Shown here: piece after piece, positions 50,854-59,308 of the stretch
Numbering within the stretch: position 1 is the stretch's first letter
Layout: each line of letters begins with the position of its first letter
Assembly (NCBI GenBank): GCA_963848355.1
Contig: CAWKDG010000012.1
Span: forward strand, 1,984,001-2,048,000
Reading direction: 5' to 3'
Source: CAWKDG01 sp963848355
GTDB taxonomy: Bacteria; Actinomycetota; Acidimicrobiia; Acidimicrobiales; UBA8190
DNA: 64,000 nt
Program-made: the position numbers and the translations under genes
The notes under the pieces: generated by a model
What the model was told of the DNA's origin: nothing
Database searches by the model: none
The model's input: the letters and a program-made list of their open reading frames with translations, nothing else

Positions 50854-51603
50854 CTATGTGGCGGCCGCCACCGCCAACAGCTCGGGGCCGTCGTGGCGGG
50901 GATTGTTCACCTCGGTGGAGACGGGGTGTCGCAGCAGGGTGCCGCCGGGCGCCGGAAGGAGCAGGCCGCGTAGCGCATCGGTGTCGTGCTGGCGGCGATC
51001 GAGCCAGGTCTCGGTGGCGTTGCCGTCGAGGATGACGGGCATGCGGTTGTGGACCTCGACCATGTCGGGCCCGGCCGCGGTGGTGACGATGGTGCACGTC
51101 CGTAGAAGGGTCTCGGGATCGGGGTCGGGCGAGCGCGACTTGTCCCACCACGTCTCGTAGAGACCGGCGAAGGTGAGGGGTCGGCCGTCGGAACGGTGGA
51201 AGTAGTAGGGCACCTTCTTCTTCGGCTCGGCCGCGTCGGGGACCTGCCACTCGTAGAAGCCGTCGACGACGACGAGACAGCGGTGGGCGGCGAAGGCCGA
51301 GCGGTAGGCGGGGGCGGTGGCCACCGTCTCGGCCCGGGCGTTGATCATCTTGTTGCCCATGCGGACGTCCTTGGCCCAGTGGGGGACGAGGCCCCAGCGG
51401 AATTGGTCGAGGAGCCTGACGGTGTCCTCGTTGCGCCCGCCGTCGTCGGTGAGGGGACGCACCTCGATGACGGCGTAGAGACGGTGTGTGGGGGGGACGT
51501 TCCAGCTGGGTGCCCCCTCGGGGTCCACGCCGTGGGCCAGCTGGACGTCGAGAAGGCGGGCCAGCTGTGACGGGGGGGTATGGAGATCGACGCGGCCGCA
51601 CAT
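50854..51603 (-). CDS. SRAP-domain protein (YedK/HMCES, SOS-associated)
   Basis: 249 residues. The catalytic Cys2 follows the initiator Met (MCGRV), as needed for thiazolidine cross-linking to abasic sites in single-stranded DNA. Other family residues are visible in SWNVPPTHRLYAVI, RWGLVPHWAKD, INARAETVATAPAYRSAF (Asn and Glu of the active site), VVVDGFYEWQ and HNRMPVIL (active-site His). It protects abasic sites from breakage. No LexA box was recognised upstream. It lies immediately downstream (12 bp) of the transglutaminase gene on the same strand. Confidence 0.93.
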   Translation of the reverse strand: MCGRVDLHTPPSQLARLLDVQLAHGVDPEGAPSWNVPPTHRLYAVIEVRPLTDDGGRNEDTVRLLDQFRWGLVPHWAKDVRMGNKMINARAETVATAPAYRSAFAAHRCLVVVDGFYEWQVPDAAEPKKKVPYYFHRSDGRPLTFAGLYETWWDKSRSPDPDPETLLRTCTIVTTAAGPDMVEVHNRMPVILDGNATETWLDRRQHDTDALRGLLLPAPGGTLLRHPVSTEVNNPRHDGPELLAVAAAT

Positions 51604-51615
51604 ACGGCCGCGAGC

Positions 51616-53973
51616 CTACGGGCGCGAGCCGGCGACGCCGTCCGCCGGCGCCGAGCGGCGCAGGGCGGTGCGCAGCTCGTCGCTCAGGCGCCGGGCCTCG
51701 GTGACGTCGGCCTCGGTGCAGGGGTCGGGGGCGTAGCTGGCCCGGGCGGCCAGGGCGGCCAGCGCCCGGTAGGCCTCGAGGGCCCGTCGACCGGGGGCGT
51801 CGGTTCCCGGGGGTGCGCCCGGAGCGGCGGTGAACACAGAGGCGACCGTCGGTCGCGAGCCGCGGGTGACGAGGCGGGTGGCATGTTCCTCGAGGGTCTC
51901 CGAGTCGTGGCGGCCGAGTCCGGTGCGGGCCAGCACCGACGACGCCTGTTCCCAGCGGGCCAGGATCTCGGTCCCCGGGGGGATGGTGCGGGCGAAGCGT
52001 CGCCGCCGCAGGCGAGGGCGCCGGCGCCGCCACAGCCCGGGCCCGGCCACGGCGGCGGCCACGATCACAGCGGCGGCGGCGAGAGCGACGAGGACGACCG
52101 TGGCCCACGACCGGTGGCCCGGCGGTGTCGTCGGCCGGGCCGACGTGACCAGACCCTTGGCATCGGACCCCGGGCGGATGCCGGCGCCCTGGAGACGCTT
52201 GTCGGAGAGGGTCGTGGTGGGGACCGACGCCGGGTGCGACGTCGGTGTCGTCGTCGGCGCGCCGTTCTCGACGCCGGCACCGAGGACCTCGTCGGTCGTG
52301 GCCGGGGTGGGCTCGAACGAGACCCACCCGGCCGCCGGGCCCAGGTAGACCTCGGGCCACGAGTGGGCGTCGGCCCCGGTGACGGTGTAGGTGTCGCGCT
52401 GCTGGATCGAGCCCGTGGTGAAGCCGATGGCCAGGCGGGTGGGCAGACCGTCGAGACGGGCCAGGACGGCGAAGGCGCCGGCGAACTGCTGGCAGAAACC
52501 GGCCCGGGTGGTGAAGAGGAACGACGAGAGCGCATCGGCACCGAGCGGCGGCGGGGAGAGCGTGTAGCGGAAGCGCTTGCCCACGGTGAAGTAGCGGACG
52601 AGGGCGTTCGCCTCGGCCGCGGGTCCTCGGGCGCGGGCCACGATCTGATGGGCCAACGCCGCGACCGACGGCGCGATGGTCGGGGGCAGAGCGAGGTAGG
52701 GCGCCAGATCGGCGGCCGGGGCGGAGGCGTCGAGGGCGGCCACCGACGTCTCCGCCGTCGTGTCGACGCTGGCGGGGAGCAGCGCCGTGGCGTCGTAGGT
52801 GAGGTCGGCCGGATTGGCGAAGGGCTGGACGACGCCGATCCCCTGTTCCACCTGGACCGAGTTCGCTTGCCCGACCGAGACGGTGGTCGGCGGGACGGGC
52901 AGGAGGTTGCTGCGGAGGTCACCGATGAGGACGTTGACGGTGAAGGTCTTGGTGGGCGCCGGCTCGGCGAGAACGGGGAGGGCGATCGGCGCCAGTTGCG
53001 GTGCGTCCTCGGCGGCCGCCTGGGTGGCCGGGTCGGGCAGCCAGGCGTCGCCGCTGAAGCCGGTGAGGGTGGCCACCTGCCAGTAGGTGGGGAGGCGCGT
53101 GAAGGCCGTGAACATGGGCAGGTCGCTCTGCGAGGTGAGGACGGCCCGCATATTGTCGATGAGGTTCAGGGCGCCGACGCCGGGGACGTGGCCGGCGCCG
53201 TCGCCGCCGGTACCCGGCCCCGTCCCGCCGGAGGTGCCGTGGGAGAAGGGGATGGCGTCGAGTTGGAGGCCGGCGAGCCCGGGGCTGGCGGCGACGGGGA
53301 CGACGACGGCGACGGCCGCCATGGCCAGGGCCGCCGATGTCCCCGACCGCCACGCCACGACGCGCCGGGCCGCGTCGGGACGGTCGGCGACGGCGAGGAA
53401 GAGGAGGGCCGTGATCAGGTAGAGCGCCGTGCCCGTGACGCGGTCGACGTCAGAGCTGAGCAGCGCCGTGTAGCAGAAGAGCCCGAAGGTGGGGAAGAGG
53501 GTGACGAGGGGCCGGCGGGCGCCGGCGGGCCGGAGCTCCTGCCAGCTCCAGAGGGTGCGGGCGAAGACGGCCGCCAGCCCGGCGCCGGCGGCCAGGCAGA
53601 GGACGACCCCCGGGGTGGCCGGGACGGGCGTGGGGTGGGAGCGGATGACCGTGCCGGCGGCGGCGAAGGTGTGGAGGAGGACCCGGACGGTGGTGGCGGT
53701 GGGGAGGCCGGCGCGTGTGGCCGACGGGAGGAGGGTCCAGACCGCCACCAGGGCGACGGCGACGATGCCGGCCAGCGACGGGACGGGGTCGGGCAGGCGC
53801 CGGGAGCCGACGAGGGAGACGACGAGGTGACCGGCGACGATGCAGGCGGCGATGGGGAGAAGGACATGGGCCGCACCCGGCGTCCGGGCCAGCCGGGCCG
53901 CACCGAGACCGGCGGCCAGCGCCACCGCCAGCAGGGTGACGTCGGGGACGAGATCACGGCGCCGCGCGCTCAC
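51616..53973 (-). CDS. Membrane transglutaminase-like protein (TgpA type)
   Basis: 785 residues: about five or six N-terminal TM helices (residues 10-230), a large extracytoplasmic domain with a transglutaminase-like core, one more TM helix (WATVVLVALAAAAVIVAAAV) and a cytosolic DUF4129-like tail. The catalytic Cys is C494 in RAGFCQQFAGAFAVLAR and the His is H537 in GADAHSWPEVYL; an Asp/Glu follows in WVSFEPTP. Together with DUF58 and MoxR genes this is the widespread MoxR-DUF58-TgpA module, thought to act in envelope protein maturation. Four-base overlap with the DUF58 gene. Confidence 0.9.
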   Translation of the reverse strand: MSARRRDLVPDVTLLAVALAAGLGAARLARTPGAAHVLLPIAACIVAGHLVVSLVGSRRLPDPVPSLAGIVAVALVAVWTLLPSATRAGLPTATTVRVLLHTFAAAGTVIRSHPTPVPATPGVVLCLAAGAGLAAVFARTLWSWQELRPAGARRPLVTLFPTFGLFCYTALLSSDVDRVTGTALYLITALLFLAVADRPDAARRVVAWRSGTSAALAMAAVAVVVPVAASPGLAGLQLDAIPFSHGTSGGTGPGTGGDGAGHVPGVGALNLIDNMRAVLTSQSDLPMFTAFTRLPTYWQVATLTGFSGDAWLPDPATQAAAEDAPQLAPIALPVLAEPAPTKTFTVNVLIGDLRSNLLPVPPTTVSVGQANSVQVEQGIGVVQPFANPADLTYDATALLPASVDTTAETSVAALDASAPAADLAPYLALPPTIAPSVAALAHQIVARARGPAAEANALVRYFTVGKRFRYTLSPPPLGADALSSFLFTTRAGFCQQFAGAFAVLARLDGLPTRLAIGFTTGSIQQRDTYTVTGADAHSWPEVYLGPAAGWVSFEPTPATTDEVLGAGVENGAPTTTPTSHPASVPTTTLSDKRLQGAGIRPGSDAKGLVTSARPTTPPGHRSWATVVLVALAAAAVIVAAAVAGPGLWRRRRPRLRRRRFARTIPPGTEILARWEQASSVLARTGLGRHDSETLEEHATRLVTRGSRPTVASVFTAAPGAPPGTDAPGRRALEAYRALAALAARASYAPDPCTEADVTEARRLSDELRTALRRSAPADGVAGSRP

Positions 53974-55163
53974 CGGACCACCTCCACCGAGGCGCGTCGT
54001 TGGAGGACGTCGGGCAGGGCGCTCGGGGCACCGGCGTCGGTGGTGACGAGGACCATGCCCTCCTCGCCGACTCCGGCGGCCGCCCAGACGGCGCTGCCCG
54101 AGGTGCGACCTGTCCAGCGCAGGGCCGAGGAGGTGGGGGGGTTGGTGGGCCCGAGGAGGGCCAGGGCACGCACGAGGGCCTGGCGTCCGGCCGTGCCGGG
54201 GGGGAGTTCGAGGCGTTCACCGGCGGAGGTGCAGAGCTCGACGGAGACGCCGTCGGCCAGGGCCCGGGCCCCGAGCGCGGCGGTGCGGGCGATGGCCGCT
54301 TCGAACGAGGAGGCCCCGTGGGCCGACGGGCGGAGGTCGACGAGGAGGGCCAGGCGGCCCGATTCGGGGGCGGTGAAGTCGCGGACGACGAGCTCGCCGG
54401 TGCGGGCGAGCGCGGGCCAGTGCAGACGGGTGAGGCGGTCGCCGGGGACGTAGGGGCGGAGCGACGACAGGTCGTCACCGGCCACCGAGGCCGAGGGGGC
54501 GGCGCCGGGACGCGGGTCGGAGGGGCGCCCGGTGAGAACGGCGTGGGCCGGGAGGCGGGCCGCCTCGGCCATGTCGGGGACGGGGCAGACGATCATGTGG
54601 GCCGACGGTCCCATGGCCGCCCGCGAGGCGAAGAGGCGGAAGGGGTCCTCGCACCAGACGCCGACGGGGTGGAGGGTGAGGACACCGCGGACCGAGGTGG
54701 GGACGGGGATCCGCACGGTGGTGGACGCCCCGGGGGGGAGCTCGGCGAGGGGGACCGACCAGGCCAGGGAGTGGGCGAGGGCGACGAGGGGGTTGCTGTC
54801 GCCCGTCAGGGGAGCGGCCGGCGCGTCGGGCTGGCGGGCCCCGAGGCCGGGATAGGAGACGGTCCAGTGGCGGGCCGGTGCCTCGATCCGGACCGACGCC
54901 ACGGCGTGGCCTCCGGAATTGGTGACATGAAGTTCCATTGTCGCCGGCTGGCCGACGGAGACCTCGAGGGCGGGGACGCGCAGCTCGAGGTGGAGCGACC
55001 GGCGCGCCGTGCGGGAACGCCAGGAGACCGAGGCGGCCCCCAGGGCCAGGAGCACACCGAGGGCGATGGCCACCATGATGAATTCCTCGACGCCGAAGCC
55101 GAGGCCGACGACGGCGAGGGCGCCGGCGCCGGTGGAGAGGATGAGTCCCCGGAACGAGACCAC
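53970..55163 (-). CDS. DUF58 (vWA-like) protein
   Basis: 397 residues. Two N-terminal hydrophobic segments (residues 7-45) are followed by an Ig-like/beta region and the DUF58 signature DDLSSLRPYVPGDRLTRLHW with TGELVVRDF, then a vWA-like domain starting LALLVDLRPS. The metal-adhesion DxSxS motif is altered here (DLRPS). In MoxR modules such proteins are the presumed substrate-recruiting partner of the ATPase. Its start is 21 bp after the MoxR stop and it overlaps the transglutaminase gene by four bases. Confidence 0.88.
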   Translation of the reverse strand: MVSFRGLILSTGAGALAVVGLGFGVEEFIMVAIALGVLLALGAASVSWRSRTARRSLHLELRVPALEVSVGQPATMELHVTNSGGHAVASVRIEAPARHWTVSYPGLGARQPDAPAAPLTGDSNPLVALAHSLAWSVPLAELPPGASTTVRIPVPTSVRGVLTLHPVGVWCEDPFRLFASRAAMGPSAHMIVCPVPDMAEAARLPAHAVLTGRPSDPRPGAAPSASVAGDDLSSLRPYVPGDRLTRLHWPALARTGELVVRDFTAPESGRLALLVDLRPSAHGASSFEAAIARTAALGARALADGVSVELCTSAGERLELPPGTAGRQALVRALALLGPTNPPTSSALRWTGRTSGSAVWAAAGVGEEGMVLVTTDAGAPSALPDVLQRRASVEVVR

Positions 55164-55184
55164 CGGACCGGATCGGCGACCGGG

Positions 55185-56258
55185 CTACCGGGAGGCGCCG
55201 ACGGGGACGGGGAGCCGGGAGAGGATGTCGGCGATGGTGGCCGAGGCGGTGGCGCCGGCCAGCTCGGCGGCTGGGTGGGCCTGGAGGCGGTGGGCCAGGG
55301 CGGGCTCGGCCACGAGCTTGACGTCGTCGGGGGTCACGTAGGCGCGGCCCTGGGTGACGGCCACCGCCGAGGCGGCGCGGACGACGGAGAGCCCCGCCCG
55401 CGGCGAGGCACCGACGAGGAGATCGGGGTGGTGGCGCGTGGTGTCGACGATGTCGAGGACATAGCCCCGGACCTCGGGGGAGAGAAAGGTGGCGTCGACG
55501 GCGGCGGCGAAGGCGGCCAGGAACTCCGGGCTTCCGACCGGCGAGAGCTCCTCGGGAGAGGGACGCGTGCCGGTCGAGGAGAGGAGGAGGTCCTCGGTCT
55601 CGCGGTCGGGGTAGCCGAGGTCGAGGCGCAGGAGGAAGCGGTCGCGCTGGCTGTGGGGGATGGGGAAGGTGCCCGCCGCGTCGAAGGGGTTCTGGGTGGC
55701 GATGACCATGAAGGGCCGGGGCAGCGGATGGGAGATGCCGTCGGCCGAGACCTGGCGTTCCTCCATCGCTTCGAGGAGAGCGGACTGGGCCTTGGGGGAA
55801 GCACGGTTGAGCTCGTCGGCCAAGAGAACGTTCGTGAAGATCGGTCCGGGCCGGAAGGCGAGGACGCCGGTGTCGCGGTCGAAGACGACCGCTCCGGTGA
55901 CGTCGGCGGGAAGAAGGTCGGCAGTGAGCTGGATGCGCCCGAAGCCGAGCCCGAGGGAACGGGCGAGGGCCTTGGCCAGCGTCGTCTTCCCCACGCCGGG
56001 ATGGTCCTCGACGAGGAGGTGCCCTTCGGCCATGAGGCAGCAGAGCGAGAGCCGGACCGTGAGCTCTTTCCCGAGGTAGGCGGCGCGGACGTTGGCCACG
56101 ACGGCGTCGAAGGTGCGAGCCAACTCGCCGGTCACCGCCGCGACACCCGGTCCCACGGAGTCAACAGCGATCGAGGAGTCGTGCACACCAGTCTCTACGT
56201 CAACGGCCGTCATTTGGTTCACTTGCAGCCCCCCCTCCCCACCGTCCCCCGGGTCCAT
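55185..56258 (-). CDS. MoxR-family AAA+ ATPase
   Basis: 357 residues (or 342 from the ATG at 56213; neither has a strong ribosome-binding site). Walker A is EDHPGVGKTT with K91, Walker B LLADELNRASPKAQSALLEA, and the MoxR-specific segments ATQNPFDAAGTFPIPHSQRDRF (sensor 1) and GASPRAGLSVVRAA (sensor 2 Arg). Such ATPases act as chaperones for vWA-domain partners, here the DUF58 protein encoded next. First gene of the MoxR-DUF58-TgpA-SRAP run. Confidence 0.92.
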   Translation of the reverse strand: MDPGDGGEGGLQVNQMTAVDVETGVHDSSIAVDSVGPGVAAVTGELARTFDAVVANVRAAYLGKELTVRLSLCCLMAEGHLLVEDHPGVGKTTLAKALARSLGLGFGRIQLTADLLPADVTGAVVFDRDTGVLAFRPGPIFTNVLLADELNRASPKAQSALLEAMEERQVSADGISHPLPRPFMVIATQNPFDAAGTFPIPHSQRDRFLLRLDLGYPDRETEDLLLSSTGTRPSPEELSPVGSPEFLAAFAAAVDATFLSPEVRGYVLDIVDTTRHHPDLLVGASPRAGLSVVRAASAVAVTQGRAYVTPDDVKLVAEPALAHRLQAHPAAELAGATASATIADILSRLPVPVGASR

Positions 56259-56267
56259 GGCGCGAGC

Positions 56268-56534
56268 CTATGCGGTCCCGCCGACCCAGAGCAGGCGTGG
56301 GGCGAGCGATTCCCCTGACCCCGCGTCGATGACTTCCCAGGCGGCGAGGGTTCGCGAGGTTTCTGTCAGGAAACCGGCAAAGTCCCTGACGCACTGTTCC
56401 GGCGTGAACCGACCTCTCACAGCATCGGACGTCCCCACCTCGGTCGGCACGGGACACGGCACGGTCAACCACGGGGTTGCTCGTGCCGCGTTCCGTCCGA
56501 CGCGTCCGATCGGTAAGGGGAACAAATCTTCCAT
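56268..56534 (-). CDS. Possible small protein, unrecognised
   Basis: An 88-residue minus-strand frame ending 9 bp before the moxR start. The C-terminal 45 codons (from RFTPEQCVRDFAGFL to LLWVGGTA) have coding-type G/C third positions; the N-terminal half does not, so the real start may be an internal GTG. The rest of the 56535-56786 interval holds no convincing gene: a 36-codon frame at 56692-56802 is Gly/Asp-rich and overlaps the next gene. Confidence 0.3.
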   Translation of the reverse strand: MEDLFPLPIGRVGRNAARATPWLTVPCPVPTEVGTSDAVRGRFTPEQCVRDFAGFLTETSRTLAAWEVIDAGSGESLAPRLLWVGGTA

Positions 56535-56786
56535 TGAGCGAAACGCTCGGCATCCATATCGTCAGGCTCCGTGCGGTCCGGACAGTCGAAATGGCCATGG
56601 CAAAGCCGCACTCTCGGGCGTTGGTCTTGCGACAACCGCATGGGCCGCGGGGTGGCGCAGCACGCCGTCGAGACGAACACAAAGGGGATACATGCGAGCG
56701 GACATCGTGGCCTCCAAGGCGTCGGACAATGGCGATTCCGATGAACCGCGTGGCGGTCGGACGGGCGGGGGCGGGGACGGAGACAC

Positions 56787-57665
56787 ATGTCGAACCGCCT
56801 GAAAGTGGGGGGTGCCGTCGTGGTGGCCGTCGCCTTGGCGGCGTCGTCGGCGGCGGCATACACCGGGAATGCGACAGGATCCGACGGGGGAAACACGGCG
56901 ACTGTCGGTGTCTCGAGTTCGTCATCATCGCCCGGACATTCGGGGGGAGTCGCCCCCCAAAGCAGCGGACGAGGAATCGGGCCTTCCTGCACCTATGTCC
57001 CGGTGGAACTGGCAGCGTCAGCCGGCTTTGATCTTTCACCTGGGGGTCCGAAGCCCGGCAACTGGTTCCTCGTGAAGTGTGCCGGTTCCGCAGGCGTCGA
57101 AGAGGTTCAGTGGATACCGACCGGAGCAAGTACGCCGGCGGTTGCTCCGGCGAACGCGTCCGGCCCCGGTGATGCCGCTGCACAAGCCGCAGCCTCGATT
57201 CACCTGGAATCGCCGTCAATTCAGGTCAATCCAGCAGAATTCAGTTTGGTCAACCTCCCCACGTGGCTCGCACTCGATCCCGATGAGTGGCATGCCGATC
57301 AGGCGAGCGCGACCGTGGGCGGGATCACGGCCACGGCGGTCGCGACGCCGGAGACGGTGAGTTGGTCGATGGGTGACGGCGGCGAGGAAAATTGCGTCGG
57401 GCCGGGAGCCGAATTCGACCCGAATCTCGCGGCAAGTGTGCAGTCCACGTCGTGCTCCTACACGTACAGGCGCTCATCGAGCGGTGAGCCGAGTAGCGAC
57501 GGGAATCCGAACGACGGAGCATTTGCCGTCACAGCGACCGTGATGTGGAGGGTGACGTGGACCGCAGTCGGTGCCCCTGGCGGTGGGGCGCTGCCGCCAT
57601 TGCACACGAGGTCTACGACGGCTATTCGTGTCGAGCAGGTCGAATCAGTCGGGGTTGCACCATGA
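56787..57665 (+). CDS. Secreted protein at the head of the Tad locus
   Basis: 292 residues with a signal peptide (KVGGAVVVAVALAASSAAAY). The mature part is Ser/Gly-rich, then contains PAEFSLVNLPTWLAL, a segment seen in exported proteins next to actinobacterial pilus genes, a WSMGDGGEENCVGPGAEFDP turn recalling PKD-like domains, and CSYTYRRSS. No catalytic motif. It may be a pilus-associated or pseudopilin-processed surface protein; position immediately upstream of the Tad genes is the only functional hint. Confidence 0.65.
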   Translation: MSNRLKVGGAVVVAVALAASSAAAYTGNATGSDGGNTATVGVSSSSSSPGHSGGVAPQSSGRGIGPSCTYVPVELAASAGFDLSPGGPKPGNWFLVKCAGSAGVEEVQWIPTGASTPAVAPANASGPGDAAAQAAASIHLESPSIQVNPAEFSLVNLPTWLALDPDEWHADQASATVGGITATAVATPETVSWSMGDGGEENCVGPGAEFDPNLAASVQSTSCSYTYRRSSSGEPSSDGNPNDGAFAVTATVMWRVTWTAVGAPGGGALPPLHTRSTTAIRVEQVESVGVAP

Positions 57666-57690
57666 TCGCACCCGAAAGCCGCGGCTGATC

Positions 57691-58440
57691 GTGTCGACGA
57701 CGCTCACCCGTCCGGTGGTCGAACCCGGAGGACACTCCGCTGGACTTCGGCTCGATCCAATGGGTCACCGGCGACGTCCCGCTCTCGCAGTCGGGTCCCT
57801 GGCCCTGGTAATCGCCTGCGTCGCCGTCTTCGCCAGTGTGTATCTCAAGGCAGGACATCAGGTCGAAGTCCTTGCCGTCGAACGGACGGTGCCACAAGGT
57901 CAGATTTTGGCATCCGGCGACTTGACCGTTGTCCGGCTGTCGATGGCCGCCGGTATCGACACGGTGCCTGCGTCGGAAGCCTCTGCCGTAATCGGCCATC
58001 GGGCGGCCGAGTCGCTCGACGCTGGCACCTTGCTCACGACGAACGATGTCGTCACCAACTACGCACCTCCCACCGGTGAGTCCATCGTCGGTGTCGCGGC
58101 AAAAGAGGGCCAACTCCCGGCGTCGGGTGTGGCGCCGGGGGAAACTGTCGATGTCATCCTGACCGGCTCACCGGGGGCAGAGGAGGCGTCAGGAGTTTCG
58201 GACCCGACAGCAGCACAGGGGAGCGACTCATCCCCGGTGACACCGGGAGAAGAGGCCAGTTCGGCAGCGATAGTCCTCGTGCCCGATGCCACTGTCCTCG
58301 AATCGACAACCTCTTCGGCTTCATCCGGTTCCGACGTCGTCGATGTGTCGCTACTCATGCCTGTCACGATGGCTCCCCTGGTCGCCAACGCATCGGCGGC
58401 AGGCCAGGTTGCTCTTGTCGTGGTGGCTCCGGGATCATGA
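57691..58440 (+). CDS. SAF-domain/CpaB-like pilus assembly protein
   Basis: 249 residues from GTG 57691. One N-terminal TM helix (ALAVGSLALVIACVAVFASV), then a SAF domain: EVLAVERTVPQGQILASGDL, VIGHRAAESLDAGTLLTTND. This matches the CpaB/RcpC layout, in which SAF domains sit in the cell envelope of Tad systems. The Ser/Thr/Glu-rich linker in the C-terminal half (EEASGVSDPTAAQG) is unusually long. It ends in ATGA overlapping the TadZ-like gene. Confidence 0.75.
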   Translation: MSTTLTRPVVEPGGHSAGLRLDPMGHRRRPALAVGSLALVIACVAVFASVYLKAGHQVEVLAVERTVPQGQILASGDLTVVRLSMAAGIDTVPASEASAVIGHRAAESLDAGTLLTTNDVVTNYAPPTGESIVGVAAKEGQLPASGVAPGETVDVILTGSPGAEEASGVSDPTAAQGSDSSPVTPGEEASSAAIVLVPDATVLESTTSSASSGSDVVDVSLLMPVTMAPLVANASAAGQVALVVVAPGS

Positions 58441-59303
58441 CTCGCGTCACGCTCTGTTCGGCGAAAGGATCGCCAGGCGTGACGACTCTGGCGTGCGTGT
58501 TAGGAGCCGTTTGGCCCTCCGACCGAGCAGTTGTGGTGGCCGAGTGCGACCCGTCGGGAGGAGATCTTGCCGGTCGGTTCGGCCTGTCGACCCGACACGG
58601 CGTGACCAGCCTGGTCCTGACCGACCGCCAGCAGATCGGTCAGCGACCGGACTATCGAGACCATGCGCAGCAGTTACCCGGCGGGCTGGATGTTCTTGTC
58701 GGGCCAACCGGGGCCGATTCCGCTATGGCCCTCGACCGTGAGCTCGGAATGTCGTCCTCCGATCTCATTCATGAGGACTGCGACCTCCTTGCCGATTGCG
58801 GAAGACTTCTACCTGGCGCAACTGGCCAGGGAAAAGTGATCCGGTCGTCCGATGGCGTCCTTCTTCTGGTTCAACCGGATGTATCGGGGATCGCTAATGC
58901 CCGTTGGGCAACGAGCAGAATCCGCGAGCTCTCGCATGCCCCTGTCTTCGCTGTGATCGTCGGCGCCGGTACCTTCAAATCGGCCGAGGTTAGCGACGAG
59001 CTCCACGTCAGCGTCCTCGGCACCATTCCGTTCGACCCCCGCGCTGCGCGGATGGCCTGTGGAGTGCCGGGGACGGCCAAGGAATTCGTCAGGTCAGGAC
59101 TCGTCGCGTTTGCCCGGGAGATCGTGATCACTCTGATTGAAACGACGTCGGTCGGTTCGGGACTCGGTCATGGAAACGGAAGAAAGAGGAATCGAGACCG
59201 AGGAAACCGCCACAGGATCTTGCAGAGACGGAGCTCGGCCCCCGAGAGTCCGAAACCGCGCTCGATCCAACCAGATGATCGACCCCGAGCTGTCTTTCCG
59301 TAG
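58437..59303 (+). CDS. TadZ/CpaE-like MinD-family ATPase
   Basis: 288 residues of the SIMIBI MinD/ParA class. The deviant Walker A reads SAKGSPGVTTLACVL: the signature Lys (K10) is kept but the second Lys before TT is Val, as in non-hydrolysing TadZ-type proteins. VVVAECDPSGGDLAGRFGL is the switch I/A' region, and SDGVLLLVQPDVSGIANARW follows. It would localise the pilus machine to the pole. The C-terminus is a basic disordered tail (GNGRKRNRDRGNRHR). Five bases separate it from tadA. Confidence 0.78.
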   Translation: MTRVTLCSAKGSPGVTTLACVLGAVWPSDRAVVVAECDPSGGDLAGRFGLSTRHGVTSLVLTDRQQIGQRPDYRDHAQQLPGGLDVLVGPTGADSAMALDRELGMSSSDLIHEDCDLLADCGRLLPGATGQGKVIRSSDGVLLLVQPDVSGIANARWATSRIRELSHAPVFAVIVGAGTFKSAEVSDELHVSVLGTIPFDPRAARMACGVPGTAKEFVRSGLVAFAREIVITLIETTSVGSGLGHGNGRKRNRDRGNRHRILQRRSSAPESPKPRSIQPDDRPRAVFP

Positions 59304-59308
59304 CGTCC

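Noticed and set aside
51580..54453. A 957-codon plus-strand frame opposite the transglutaminase and DUF58 genes
   Set aside because: Gly/Arg/Asp-rich repetitive composition, antisense to conserved genes with intact catalytic motifs.
54000..56318. A 772-codon plus-strand frame opposite the DUF58 and MoxR genes
   Set aside because: Same reason: low-complexity shadow of conserved minus-strand genes.
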